Shown: in pieces, positions 51,213 to 63,060 of the stretch
How positions within the stretch are numbered: the stretch's first letter is position 1
Layout: each line of letters starts with the position of its first letter
The notes under the pieces: model-generated
Databases searched by the model: none
What the model was told of the DNA's origin: nothing
Seen by the model: only the letters and a program-made list of their open reading frames with translations
Translations under genes and position numbers: made by a program
Assembly (NCBI GenBank): GCA_030248225.1
Contig: JASANE010025007.1
Location: 18,125 to 82,124, forward strand
DNA from: Trileptium ribeirensis
Lineage: Eukaryota > Nematoda > Enoplea > Enoplida > Thoracostomopsidae
DNA length: 64,000 nt
Reading direction: 5' to 3'

Positions 51213-52542
51213 TTTCAAATCTTTATCATGAGGCAACCCAGCAGGTTATTATTAGCAATATGTTTTGACTTATCCCGCCCGACAACGATATATTACTAGA
51301 ACAACTATACTCCAACGCTGTACGAAGCAACATCTGACTCAAAACAACTTCAATATGTCCTACTGATAATCTGTTTATAAAGAGAATATTTCAAATACCA
51401 ACCCGAATCGAAATTTGAACAACGACCCTCTAAGTTGTCCAACTGGTCTTACAGATAATTCTCAGTAACACAAGCATTTTTAATAAAGTTCTAACAACAG
51501 GCAACAAAAAATCGCCCGCATTTCTGGACAAAACATTCCATCACAGTGCTAGATCACTAATATGTTAATTTATATATACATATATATATACACATTGATA
51601 TATATACCTAAATCCTGTGTTAAATCATCGCAAAAATGCTCACGCGAGCTAACAAAGAGCGTAAAATTCAAATACCAGTAGATATATATTTCAAAGGACA
51701 TACCCTGTGATATATGATATGAAAACGACAAGTCCTATATAGATATATAAAAGAATAATCTTGGTTATATGGTTATATCACGACAATAAGTACGATGTAT
51801 CCTATAAAGCAAAGTTGAAAACAGTTCGCAAACCTTATCACGCGAGTTAACTTTTAAACATAAACTATATGAAACGTGAGTAAATTTGTATAGCTCGACA
51901 AACAATGCTGAACATACGACCCGACACAAATAATAAGATGGACATATGTGTCGGGGGTGCCTGGAAGAAGCTCTATCTCTACGTGCGTATAGGGGGACAT
52001 CTCGTCAAAACGATGGTACTGCGTTTTCAAACACAATATTCAAGTCAGATAAATAAGCCTATGCACATTCATTGGATCTTCATAACGACAGAATAAGCAG
52101 AATAAATATATCTTATTAATAAAACGAGATAATTGTACCTATGTGTCCGCAAGCACGAGTATTTTATATACAGTATAGTGAACGAGTTTAATAAGCGTTT
52201 ATCAATATTATTAGAAAAAAGCTACATGTATTCCTAACAAATTTCTTAAGATAAAAACGAAAACGTACAAATAATATTATTGAGTGCCCCAAAAATTTAT
52301 TTATTGTCGCTATATAATAATTAGCTATAATAATAAGAATTCAGCACATGGTTAATCCGAATAAATATACGTGGGTGACATCATATAAAACAATACAAAA
52401 AATCACCACCGTGGCACAGCTAACTAAATATAGTGGCGTGTTTAAAAACGAAGTAGTTCCATGACAAGTATCAGTCGTAGTATAAAATAAAACAAACGAT
52501 ATACTCTAAACCAGACCTCGTGGTCTCACAAATGGACCCCTT
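51213..52542. other. AT-rich distal part of the left arm
   Basis: No gene. A TATATACA simple repeat lies at about 51,570-51,600. The stretch 51,620-51,740 resembles 34,790-34,945 in intron 4 (shared AACAAAG, GATATATATTTCA, ACGACAAGT-like blocks), which hints at a second part of the same repeat family. Confidence 0.4.
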
Positions 52543-53165
52543 GCCACTAAAATAATCATAAATAAAATTACAGCTACAGGTATCGCTAGAAATGCATTCC
52601 ATCCTTTGCCATAAGACTATAAGGCACCTAACACCAAATACAAGTGGAATTATGTTAAATCTATGAATTTCAAAAGAACTGTAAATCTACTGATACTAAA
52701 AAATTGTTAAAATTAAAGTTAGCAATAGTAACTACCAGATAATATGCACATCAAACGGTTACATATCATACTATCTAAAAACAATGGAGTTATAAGGGAG
52801 CCGATAAATAAAAATTGACATCTGACAAGATTTCATTTATACGTATGTATAATATATGTCTTATATATATTATAAGATAGCAAATTTTTCAACAGCTGGA
52901 AACGGTAAACAAAATTCTATATACAACGAATAAATTGATGATATCCTTGGTAAACAAGCATAAAGGGTTATTATTTGCTAAACGTAAATAAGCGCGCAGA
53001 TTACACAGTTCGTCTTATAATTATGCAAGGTTCTACGTATACCAACCCAAATATTCGGATCCCTTAATCCAATTCTTTTGCAAAAAACATAAGGTATTCA
53101 TGTGGTCTCCATATAACCAAACCATGATATTCAGCATACCTGGTGACGTAATGGACACTCGTTGT
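52543..53165. other. 623 bp unique spacer between the inverted arms
   Basis: This AT-rich stretch occurs once in the window. It is the loop of the 8.4 kb inverted repeat. No gene is visible. Confidence 0.9.
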
Positions 53166-53710
53166 AAGGGGTCCATTTGTGAGACCACGAGGTCTGGTTT
53201 AGAGTATATCGTTTGTTTTATTTTATACTACGACTGATACTTGTCATGGAACTACTTCGTTTTTAAACACGCCACTATATTTAGTTAGCTGTGCCACGGT
53301 GGTGATTTTTTGTATTGTTTTATATAATGTAGCCCATATTATTCGGATTAACCATGTGCTGAATTCTTATTATTTATAGCTAATTATTATATAGCGACAA
53401 TAAATAAATTTTTGGGGCACTCAATTATTTGTACGTTTTCGTTTTTATCTTAAGAAACATTGTTTTAGGATCTACATGTAGCTTTTTTCTAATAATATTG
53501 ATAAACGCTTATTAAACTCGTTCACTATACTGTATATAAAATACTCGTGCTTGCGGACACATAGGTACAATTTTTCGTTTTATTAATAAGATATATTTAT
53601 TCTGCTTATTCTGTCGTTATGAAGATCCAATGAATGTGCATAGGCTTATTTATCTGACTTGAATATTGTGTTTGAATTCAATTTCATCGTTTTGACGAGA
53701 TGTCCCCCTA

Positions 53711-53734
53711 TTTTTTTTTTTTTTTTTTTTTTTT
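53711..53734 (+). repeat. 24-nt poly-T replacing normal sequence
   Basis: The left arm has 25 nt of mixed sequence between CCTGG and TAGGGGG (about 51,964-51,988). At the same place in the right arm there are 24 T on the plus strand. The length is kept while the content is lost, which looks like a base-calling or consensus failure rather than an insertion. Confidence 0.8.
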
Positions 53735-54494
53735 CCAGGCACCCCCGACACATATGTCCATCTTATTATTTGTGTCGGGTCGTATGTTCAGCATTGTTTG
53801 TCGAGCTATACAAATTTACTCACGTTTCATATAGTTTATGTTTAAAAGTTAACTCGCGTGATAAGGTTTGCGAACTGTTTTCAACTTTGCTTTATAGGAT
53901 ACATCGTACTTTATACTCGTGATATAACCATATAACCAAGATTATTCTTTTATATATCTATATAGGACTTGTCGTTTTCATATCATATATCACAGGGTAT
54001 GTCCCTTGAAATATATATACTTACTGGTATTTGAATTTTACGCTCTTTGTTAGCTCGCGTGAGCAGTTTTTTTGCGAATAATTTAACACAGGATTTAGGT
54101 ATATATATCAATGTGTATATATATATATGTATATATAAATTAACATATTTTCATTTAGCACTGTGATGGAATGTTTTGTCCAGAAATGCGGGTTTTTTGT
54201 TGCCTGTTGTTAGAACTTTATTAAAAATGCTTGTGTTACTGAGAATTATCTGTAAGACCAGTTGGACAATTTAGAGGGTCGTTGTTCAAATTTCGATTCG
54301 GGTTGGTATTTGAAATATTTTCTTTATAAACAGATTATCAGTAGGACATATTGAAGTTGTTTTGAGTCAGATGTTGCTTCGTACAGCGTTGGAGTATCAT
54401 TGTTTCTCTAGTAATATATCGTTGTCGGGCAAATTAAGTCGAAACATATTGCTAATAATAACCTGCTGGGTTGCCTCATGATAAAGATTTGAAA

Positions 54495-55495
54495 TGTTAG
54501 TTGAATCCCAATTCGATCTATGGTGGCATTTTGGAATACTTTGGAGATGGGCATTTAAACCAGCACACGGTTCACTCCAAGCCTTTTTCAGTTCTACCGT
54601 CATAGAGTTCGACAGTTATTCTTCTGTCCCACTTTTGCTCTATCGTCAGAGAGTACGACAGTTGTTGCTTAGCTTCACTTCAGTTGTTCATCAGTGTTAT
54701 TCTTTAGTTATTGCGCGACGGTTTAGCGTTTTGTTTGTTGGTTGGACGTTCTCTAGTGATTTCTTCATGGTTATTGTAAGTCAGTCTTATATTGTGGTTT
54801 GCACTTTACGGTGGTATTAACAGGCTTTCCTCTCTGTTTTCCTAGCGGCTTAAGATTTTGGACTTTAGCTCTATTCGGTTTACGGCATGAGTGCATCCTT
54901 TTTTATTCGTACTCGCTCGAGTCGTCTCGGTGTTCTATTATTGTCCAATTATTGTCGACATTCACGCGGCTCGTCAATATTAAAGCGGTACAAAGATTTC
55001 CTGTGAAGAAGTAAACATAGGGACGCTGCGGAATGATGATGAGTATTTTTAGCATGTGCTCACCTTTGCGATATTTTAACAAATATTCTTCTTTTTTTCT
55101 GTTTGGAGAATTTATTGATTATTCAGATTTGTGGATTTGGTGCAGTGGATTTTGTACGTGCGTACTTTGCTCATCATTTCAATTAGAGTTGTTTGTTTTG
55201 AACCACAGTATACTTGTAGAGTTATCATTGTATTACGCCGCGCGCACTTCTTTTCCTGAAAATAGACAGAGTGGAATTGTTTGGGTATACACGCAAAGAG
55301 AGTGATAGTATTATAGCCTAGAGGTCAGGCTGAGATTAGAATTCGTGTTATTTTGAGACATTTATTCAATTGGAAACATACGTTGAATTAAAGGGATCAG
55401 AGTTCATTGCTATTCGTAACGACAGTCGGACATTCCAAAAGTCCAGAGTGTTGAATTTTCCTTAAACCCCTAGCGTTCGATTGTACTTCGTTACA
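54495..55495 (+). repeat. LTR-like repeat, inverted-arm copy
   Basis: Plus-strand version of 50,208-51,212, running from TGTTAGTTGAATCC to CTTCGTTACA. Open frames within it are not conserved with the 28.8 kb copy and are taken as chance. Confidence 0.5.
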
Positions 55496-58400
55496 ATATT
55501 AAAGCAATTTGTCAACATAGAATAGAAATGGTTAATAAATATACATAATAAATTATGTGACATGGAAATATGTAATACGCATCATATTCTATATGCAAAA
55601 CCAACCTTAGTTGCACATTTTTTGTCTCACAAATACATGCCATTTGCGACTGGCCGATTTGCTAAATTCATTAGATAAAATATTCGATAGGTTATGAAAA
55701 TCTCGTTGTTAATTGCACATTTCACGCATGTTTGCAACCCCGACTTTGCACAAACTGAATTTTATTGGAGGCAGATTTAGATATTACGCCTTTGTAGTCC
55801 AAATTGTGTTATCGTGCGACGTGCGGATAATCAGATTATGGATACAGAAATTTTGTCTTTAAAATTTAAGAGAGCAACTGGGTAAGAAATTCCGAACATT
55901 AAACTTTTGGCAATCTAAACCTTTTACCTATCTAGTGTCTTTAATTTGTTTATGTGGAATCAAAAAAAGTAAATTTTGTTCGCATTCTACTTGCCGTGGT
56001 TGAACAGTCACACCTCAAGGTGGAGGCTTAAGGCCGCTATTCTAAAATATAAGCAGAATAAGATTTGTTTTATAATATGTAGACCGTTGAGCGCCATTTG
56101 ATGTGAACGCTGCATAAAGATAAAACTGTAAGCTATAACACGATTTGTCGGCCAAAATATTGCTAAAATTTAATCGAAGTTCGAATAGTGTACATATTTT
56201 GGAGCTTTAAGAAACTGTTATAAAACATTTTTCACACCTTATTACTTTCTAAAAATAAATTACACCATTTAAAGATCAAGAAAATATAAAAAAAAAATTC
56301 AGTTTTAACATAATTAATAATTAAAATATTTTTCATAAAATTCATTTAATTCATATTGTTTAATAAATTAATTGAACCAACTGTCGTATTAGTAGACGGT
56401 GGCATCCCATTTGCACAAATTTGAAATGGGTCACGCCACTGCACCAGTTTGTAGATGGTAGTACCGCAGTTGCAAAATTTGTAGATGGTTGCTTGCAAAT
56501 TCACCAACTTGTAGATGGTGACATGCAGGTTGTACCAAATTGTAGATAACGGTATGACGCCTTCTACAATCACAGAGTAACTGGCATGACAGCATCTAGA
56601 AATTTGTTAGTTCAGTATGCTTGCTTCCAATGAGTGTGTAGCTGAAGTACGAAAAAGTATACTACGAAAAGCATACTGCTTTACTACTATAGGATACTGC
56701 ATGATTTGAGTTTGAAAGACTGTTAATTTGTTCGTTTCAGGAACGGAAGCCTACGAAAGGTTATAACATGTGCACGGTGAAAATGTGAGTCATTTTGAAG
56801 TCGCCATAACTTAGTATGCTGCAGTTTTGAGTACAGGAATTTATGTAGATTTGGCTACAAACATTAACGACCGTATAGTCCCGTTTAGCGAAGCTGTGGT
56901 AATATAAGAAACAGCCAACCCATGCAACCCTTTAACACACACTGTTTTCAAATTATGCCAGCGCACCTTGTGAACAGTTGCGTTAACTGAGTTCTTCAAA
57001 TTATATTTGTTTGCCCGTGTGCTGTAATTTCGCCTACTTTGTCTGTCTGATTCTTTGAATCTTGCAACAGCACCTAGACAGTTCAGTAGGTTACGTACGT
57101 AATGGTGCAATCTGACTTGCGGTTGTCGAGCCCGGCACAAAATAATTAGAGCGTTAAAGGCTAAAGTCATGTTTTTTATCAAAAATTTCAGGCAAAGCCG
57201 CTCATCAACAACTCATCTTCAAGTGATAACAGCAAAATTCGCAGTAATTTTAGATTGAAAAGATGTTGTCGTTTATTCATTGCTCCCAATGGGTTAAGGT
57301 TTAGATCCGAAATATCGTCGATATGCAGCGTAGCAGATAAACCCACTCAAAGGAGTAAAATTAGGCAGCATAGCCCAATTATGGAATATTGAATTTTAGA
57401 AGTCATAGCTAAAATTCGCAAACTAAATGTTACACAGTGCAATGCATTTTTCAAACAATAATGAGGTAGTTGATTTTGCACATTTTTAATGAAACATAAA
57501 AATTTTTGTTTTTAGTGCCATTTGTAAGACACCTTAAAAAGATATTTTATAGACATGAAGCTAATATAATATTACTTGTATATTATATAATGTAAATATG
57601 ATGATGATATACAAATTTGTAATAAGAGAAATTTACACATAAGGCCGACTACTTGTCAATTATGAGCTTGCACGTCACCTCGCTGAGCCGCCTGCTACAA
57701 TAGAAAAAGAATGCAACTACTGGGCCAAATGTCACACATGGGTCGGAAGCAGCTACCAGCTATATTTCTTATAGCAAACGGTACAACAACTCGGGTGCTC
57801 TGCTTGAATCCAGTAACGTGTATTCTGAGCGACTGTGAACGACGCCTTTCGTGATGTCTTTCCAGGTGCTCGAAAAAAACCGTCGAGACCATTCCTGAAG
57901 CAGCTGCAGAGAGAAATTCATGGATGAGATATATACCGCTCACGAAGACGCTCACGTACGTGGGGTGAAGTATATCAGGTAGCCAGTTATATTTTACATA
58001 TCCAAATGTATATTCGATGATAACATAGCAATGAATAAAATATTGACATCCTACTGCCAAACATGAGCTGATATTTGCAGAAACATTATATAGTATGGCG
58101 AATCTTATTATATTTGTTGAAAGTATCTGCAAAATCCTGATTCTTTATTGCTCGGAACATTAATGCTTGGGCAAGAAAATAATACCAGTATTATAATCAT
58201 CTATCACGACCGTAATTTAAAATATTAGAGTCTAGACTTTGTTTAGGTCTTTTATATCTGTCTTGAATGATGATATGTTTTCGCCTTTTAATAGCGTGAG
58301 CGAACCTAAATTTTTTAGCCAGGAGTTTGAGATTTGCATCTTGAAGCTTTCACATCAGTCGTCGGTGTAGGCGGTGGCGTTTTTGCTTATCAACTGCCGA

Positions 58401-58696
58401 CCCATATGATGAATATTTGTTCGACACATTTGGTTCGGTATTGTTCGATCTATCCAGAGACCACAAACGAGAATACGCAGGGCTTGACCACATTGCAGAC
58501 AGAGACATATTTTGTATCTTAGCTGACACGCATGGTCCCATTATGAAATAAGACGAATTTTGAAAATATAAAAACCGAGTTTTATATCAAGTCAGCCGGC
58601 TTCCCCAAAGAAAATTGAACGTAAACTTAAAATTACAAACCAATAGACAATGGCAAAACAACTTTTCAATGAGACAATTATCACCAAAAGAATTTT

Positions 58697-58900
58697 TTAA
58701 AATAAATCAATCGACCGCTTATTACACTCTGCACGAAGTTCAGCCTCGCTGTCATAGATTCGATTTTGTAGCATGGTTCGAAGATCACTAAGCTTACATC
58801 CGGCAACGATTCCACCGACACTGGCACTACATTCGCTTCGTGTCAAATTGAATACATGATTGTTCCCAGCACCGGTATCATTCCGGAATTTCAATTTGAC
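58697..58900 (-). pseudogene. Inverted copy of acid phosphatase exon 10
   Basis: It is still open, with small changes (SECSAS for SECNAS, a Pro to Arg change before it, and Phe in place of the last Leu). It has no upstream exons 1-7 on this strand within reach. It is therefore a by-product of the arm duplication, not a second gene. Confidence 0.9.
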
Positions 58901-60257
58901 CTTAAAATAACTCTAAACGTTCTTTGATTCTAGGCTGTAACAAGATGGTGGGTATATACATGTCGTGCCTTAATCATAAATAAGATTCAAAGAAATGATT
59001 CTGTAATACTGAATACTACGCAGTGGCCGTTGCGATCGGTAAAACCCCCCAATTTCTGGGGGAGGGTTCGGTTTATTAGCAGCTGCTTTTGAACCCACCC
59101 ACCCAAAAATTGGAGTTGTCTGATCCTGCAAAAATTGCGGGGGGTCCCAGCTACACCACGGAAAACTGGGGCGGGGGGTCAGACCGACAACGCCCGCGAC
59201 AACAAACACGGACTAATACATGAGTGCAGGGAAGTGTCATACTGTGTACCTAATGTACTCTTGGTAGTATTAATTTAATTTTATTTAGTAAAGTTACTTT
59301 AATACTTTCAAGTATGTCAGTGAAACCGTATCGGGAACATTGATGACGTCACTCTGGCTTGTAGTTGACGTAACGACTTATGGAGTATGAACGTATAGAG
59401 AAAAATTTCATCTATAATTCCATTATATTATATATGGTATAAACCTATTATATATGATATGTGATTCGACGTATTATATTAAAATATGATATTTGCCTAG
59501 ATTTGGCCCAAACATTAATAGTTGCAAGCTGCGAGTTTTCATCGGTTGACCGTTTTTCTTAGCGAGATTAAATCTATAGGCGAGCCACCTATGGCCATTC
59601 ACACTTTATAAAATTTGAGCTAAACCAGTTTATTTGATGCCTGGTTACAAACTGTAATGGTAAAAACAAATGGTGTTCATTGACCCGTGTTGAGGGACAT
59701 GCTGAGATACATGCAAGATATTGTACTTTTGCATGCATAGTCTTGATAACACTATACGAAGGAAGTGCAGCCAGATATCTCGATTAGTGGCTGAATTATA
59801 AGAGCTACAACAAAATGTAGCCAATTATGTAGCATAATGTAAATTTTACTGACAACATTTAATGTGATCTATGCTAATATTTTTTATTAAAACTGCGAAA
59901 TTCTGCGTCCTGATTTTGAACATTTGATGGTGCACCCCATTTAATATTGAACCTATCGCAATATATGTACGACCCACTAGTAACGCCTTCATTTGCGTAC
60001 CCCACAACCTAGCATACGAAATAAGTTTTTTCGGATTTAAACCCGATTTTTCGTGAATTTATGTCTAACATTACCTATTGAAAACCTAAGGGTAAAATCA
60101 GTATTAGGATAGGTATAGGTTGGTATGTTTGGAATGGTTTGAGCAGACAAACTAAGCACCCATGACGATATTACCAAATGATATATGCTGCATAACACGA
60201 CAATGTCGAATAACTCATTATGCGATTTGTCAATTACAGAATTATTTGCCAACTTAC

Positions 60258-60416
60258 AAAAAAATCTGGTTGCTGTCTTGAGTTGCCATGCAAACCGTTC
60301 GCATTTGTTAATGAAACTTGCTGCCACAATTCTACCATCAATGCTGAGGAATAAGGTGGAAATTCGCCATCGAACACGCCAAGATTGGACAGAAGTGGCA
60401 GTAGGGTTCCCGCATG
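60258..60416 (-). pseudogene. Inverted copy of acid phosphatase exon 9
   Basis: Length 159 bp as in the original, with intact splice borders and the same HAGT codons. At least one silent change is present (CCG to CCA). It serves no complete gene on this strand. Confidence 0.9.
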
Positions 60417-60681
60417 CTGAAAAGAATATAAAAATTACTTTGCAGAACATACATAGCTTGGCGATGAAATAAACTTTTGTCTCGATAAAGTGTATAAATA
60501 CTTAATGATATACTATAATGTATTAATAACATAACTTATGTTAAAAACTTATCATATATTCAAAGATAATTTAGATATATAACTAGGTATATTTTGAAAC
60601 ACCGCATTAAAAATTTGTGCAATTTTATATAGATTTTGCTAATGTTTAAGGATTATATATCGTGCAATTGAGAAAAATCTA

Positions 60682-60930
60682 CACTCAGAATTCTTCCCCA
60701 TAAAATTTAAAAGAAGTTTCTATGATTTGCGCATCACCAGAATGTTCTTTTAAAATTGAAAAAAACTATTCGTTGAAATTTCAAAGAATTATGTTTTTAA
60801 AGAATAATTATTTTATTAAGATTTATCTCTGAAGTTTGAAAGAATAAGTTCTTTGAATTTTAAAAGTATATCTAGTGGTGCAAAGATTAAAGAAACTTCT
60901 TTTAAATTTCACGGAAACTAAAACTCAGTG
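60682..60930. mobile_element. TA-flanked fold-back MITE, inverted-arm copy
   Basis: Inverted copy of 44,784-45,030 with TA on both sides, present because the whole arm is duplicated. Confidence 0.75.
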
Positions 60931-61167
60931 TATATATATTTTCCTCGTATTTGTTTATCGCCTTCAGGTACTGTCACTGCCTGCTGGAAACAAGTTGCCT
61001 TTCTGTATTGGACAAGCAAAAAGTAGTTACGTTTCAGGCTTAAATTTTGAATGGGATGTTATGATGAGAATTTTTTCTTTAACACGATTTCCAATTAGAT
61101 GTTGTTCCCAAATATAATAATGTATTAATTGTCATATTTGTTATCAAATAAAGTGGTCAATACTAAC

Positions 61168-61273
61168 TGCTGAAAATATTTTCATTTTTCATATCGACTC
61201 ATCGATCGCTCGCCATCGTCATGCTTCTGTGCAACCGATTCGAGCAATTTGAGAATTTCTCCTGTCAGTAGGC
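61168..61273 (-). pseudogene. Inverted copy of acid phosphatase exon 8, frameshifted
   Basis: It measures 106 bp against 104 in the original. The extra 2 bp lie where the original reads CGACTAAAAATG, and they break the frame before the splice donor. Confidence 0.88.
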
Positions 61274-61475
61274 CTGAAATGTACTAATCAAAAAAGAATT
61301 TTGCGTCACTGTGCATCATTTTCAGTACATATCACTAACATTGACGCGTCTCAAGCGTTCAAACTCCAACTAGCTGCAACGGATCACGGATTAGTCATTT
61401 TTGAAAACACCCAGACAATATGTTCGTTCCCCGCCGACTTCGCGGTAAACAGCGAAGCGCTTTCTGACTCTCTTG

Positions 61476-61513
<38 letters not shown>

Positions 61514-61818
61514 GTGAATGGATTAACGAGATTCCTACTGTCCCTAAAGTTGGACCCACTCTGTTGAGCCAAACCTACCTCCGCCCACTGCCGAGTGCCG
61601 AATGCGCGCGAGATATTTTAGCCAAAACAGTGTGAAAATTAGCGAAGATCGGGGTAAAATTGACAATAAATATGGAAATTATCAAAAATTGGGAAAAATT
61701 TTAGTGTAATTGAGAAAAAATTTTGAGTTCCTGAAAATTTCAACCAAAATTTAACCCCGGCCGAGACCATCAACCCCCTACGCCGACCAACCTTTGGCAC
61801 TGTCTCAAATAAGTTTCT

Positions 61819-61849
<31 letters not shown>

Positions 61850-61874
61850 CGACATCGCGGTACCCGTTACCACC

Positions 61875-61907
<33 letters not shown>

Positions 61908-61934
61908 TAGGAATCTCGTTAATCCATTCACGCA

Positions 61935-61971
<37 letters not shown>

Positions 61972-62148
61972 GGAGAGTCATAGTTACTCCCGCCGTTTAC
62001 CGCGAAGTATCACAGAACAAACATATTGTCTGGGTGTTTTCAACGACGAATCCGGTGATCCGTTGCTAGTTGGAGTTTGAACGCTTAGACGCGTCAAATA
62101 TACTGAAAATGATAGCTGACGCAAAATTTTTTTGATTAGTACGTTCAG

Positions 62149-62233
62149 CCTACTGACAGGAGAAATTCTGAATTGTGAGATGGTGCACAGAAGCATGACG
62201 ATGGCGAGTACGAGTCGACTGGAGAGTTCAGCA
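62149..62233 (+). pseudogene. Eroded third copy of acid phosphatase exon 8
   Basis: About 85 bp remain of 104. Several short deletions remove the frame. The start (CCTACTGACAGGAG) and the end (TTCAGCA before GTATT) remain recognisable. Confidence 0.8.
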
Positions 62234-62448
62234 GTATTGACCACTTTAGTTGATAACAAATATGACAATTAATACATTCCTATATATTTGGGAACAATTC
62301 TAATTGGAAATCGTGTTAAAGGAAAAAAAATTCTCCATTCAAAATTTAAAGCCTGAAACGTAACTACTTTTTTGCTTGTCCCAATACGGAAAAAGGCAAT
62401 TTCCAGCAGGCAGTGACGGTACCTAGAAGGCGAAAACAAAACGCTGTG

Positions 62449-62675
62449 CACTGAAAATCTACGTTTCGTGAAATTTAAAAGAAGTTTCTTTAATCTTTGC
62501 ACCCACCGAGATATTCTTTGAATTCCTTATTCTTAACTTTCAGATAAATATTTAATAAAATAATTATTCTTAAAAACATAAATTCTTGAAATCATTTTTT
62601 CAATTTTAACGAATATTTATAATAAGTACAAAAATAATCAAACTTCTTTTAATTTTTATGGAAAGAATTCTGAGC
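62449..62675. mobile_element. Eroded third copy of the fold-back MITE
   Basis: It begins CACTGAAAATCTACG and ends near ATTCTGAGCG, with many missing bases compared with 44,784-45,030. Confidence 0.6.
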
Positions 62676-62904
62676 GATTGCACGATATATAATCCTTAAA
62701 CATCGGCCTAAAAATGTATATAAAATTGCACGAGACTAATACAGTGTTTGTACATTGTGTAAATTATCTTTGAATATATGATAAGTTTTTAACATAGTAT
62801 GTTATTAATACATTAGTATATCATTAAGTATTTATACACTTTATCGAGCCGAAACTATTCATCGCCAACTTGGTGTTTGTTCTCAAATTAATTTTATATT
62901 TTTT

Positions 62905-63060
62905 ACATACAAAACCTACTCCACTATAGCGGGATGCTGACAACTGTAAATAGCGAATTGCTCCTCACGTGATGGTGGGTGGCAGCAGTTTGATTGAGCA
63001 ATGCAGACATTTGCATGGCGGTCTGGAGCAGCGGCGGGACTGTTTCTGGGTGGCAAACTG
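62905..63060 (+). pseudogene. Eroded third copy of acid phosphatase exon 9
   Basis: Only patches such as TTTGCATGGC and parts of the splice region match 45,296-45,454. Reading frame and the HAGT codons are lost. Confidence 0.6.

Larger units (their letters stand above)
44174..52542 (+). repeat. Left arm of an 8.4 kb near-perfect inverted repeat
   Basis: The arm begins at TAGGGACAGTAGGAATC and ends at AATGGACCCCTT. It is repeated in inverted orientation at 53,166-61,546 with few differences. It carries acid phosphatase exons 8-10, the DNA downstream of the gene, an LTR-like repeat and AT-rich sequence. This arm is the coding-intact one. Confidence 0.97.
53166..61546 (-). repeat. Right arm of the inverted repeat
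   Basis: This is the reverse complement of 44,174-52,542, length 8,381 against 8,369 bp, with scattered substitutions and short indels. It ends within TCCCTA, after which the sequence continues as a direct copy of 43,823 onward. It holds frame-damaged copies of the features in the left arm. Confidence 0.97.

Noticed and set aside
54495..54820. Open frame of 108 codons inside the LTR-like repeat
   Set aside because: The same region in the left arm and in the 28.8 kb copy is not open in this frame. It is non-coding leader-like DNA.
57695..58132. Minus-strand frame of 145 codons
   Set aside because: It is a copy of 47,580-48,065 with indels that merge frames. It differs from the left arm and probably reflects consensus errors.
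60037..60450. Minus-strand frame of 137 codons
   Set aside because: It runs in the wrong frame through the exon 9 copy and on into intron sequence.
58697..61273. A second acid phosphatase gene on the minus strand
   Set aside because: Only copies of exons 8-10 are present, one frameshifted, and they end where the inverted arm ends. No exons 1-7 exist on that strand, so this is part of the arm duplication.
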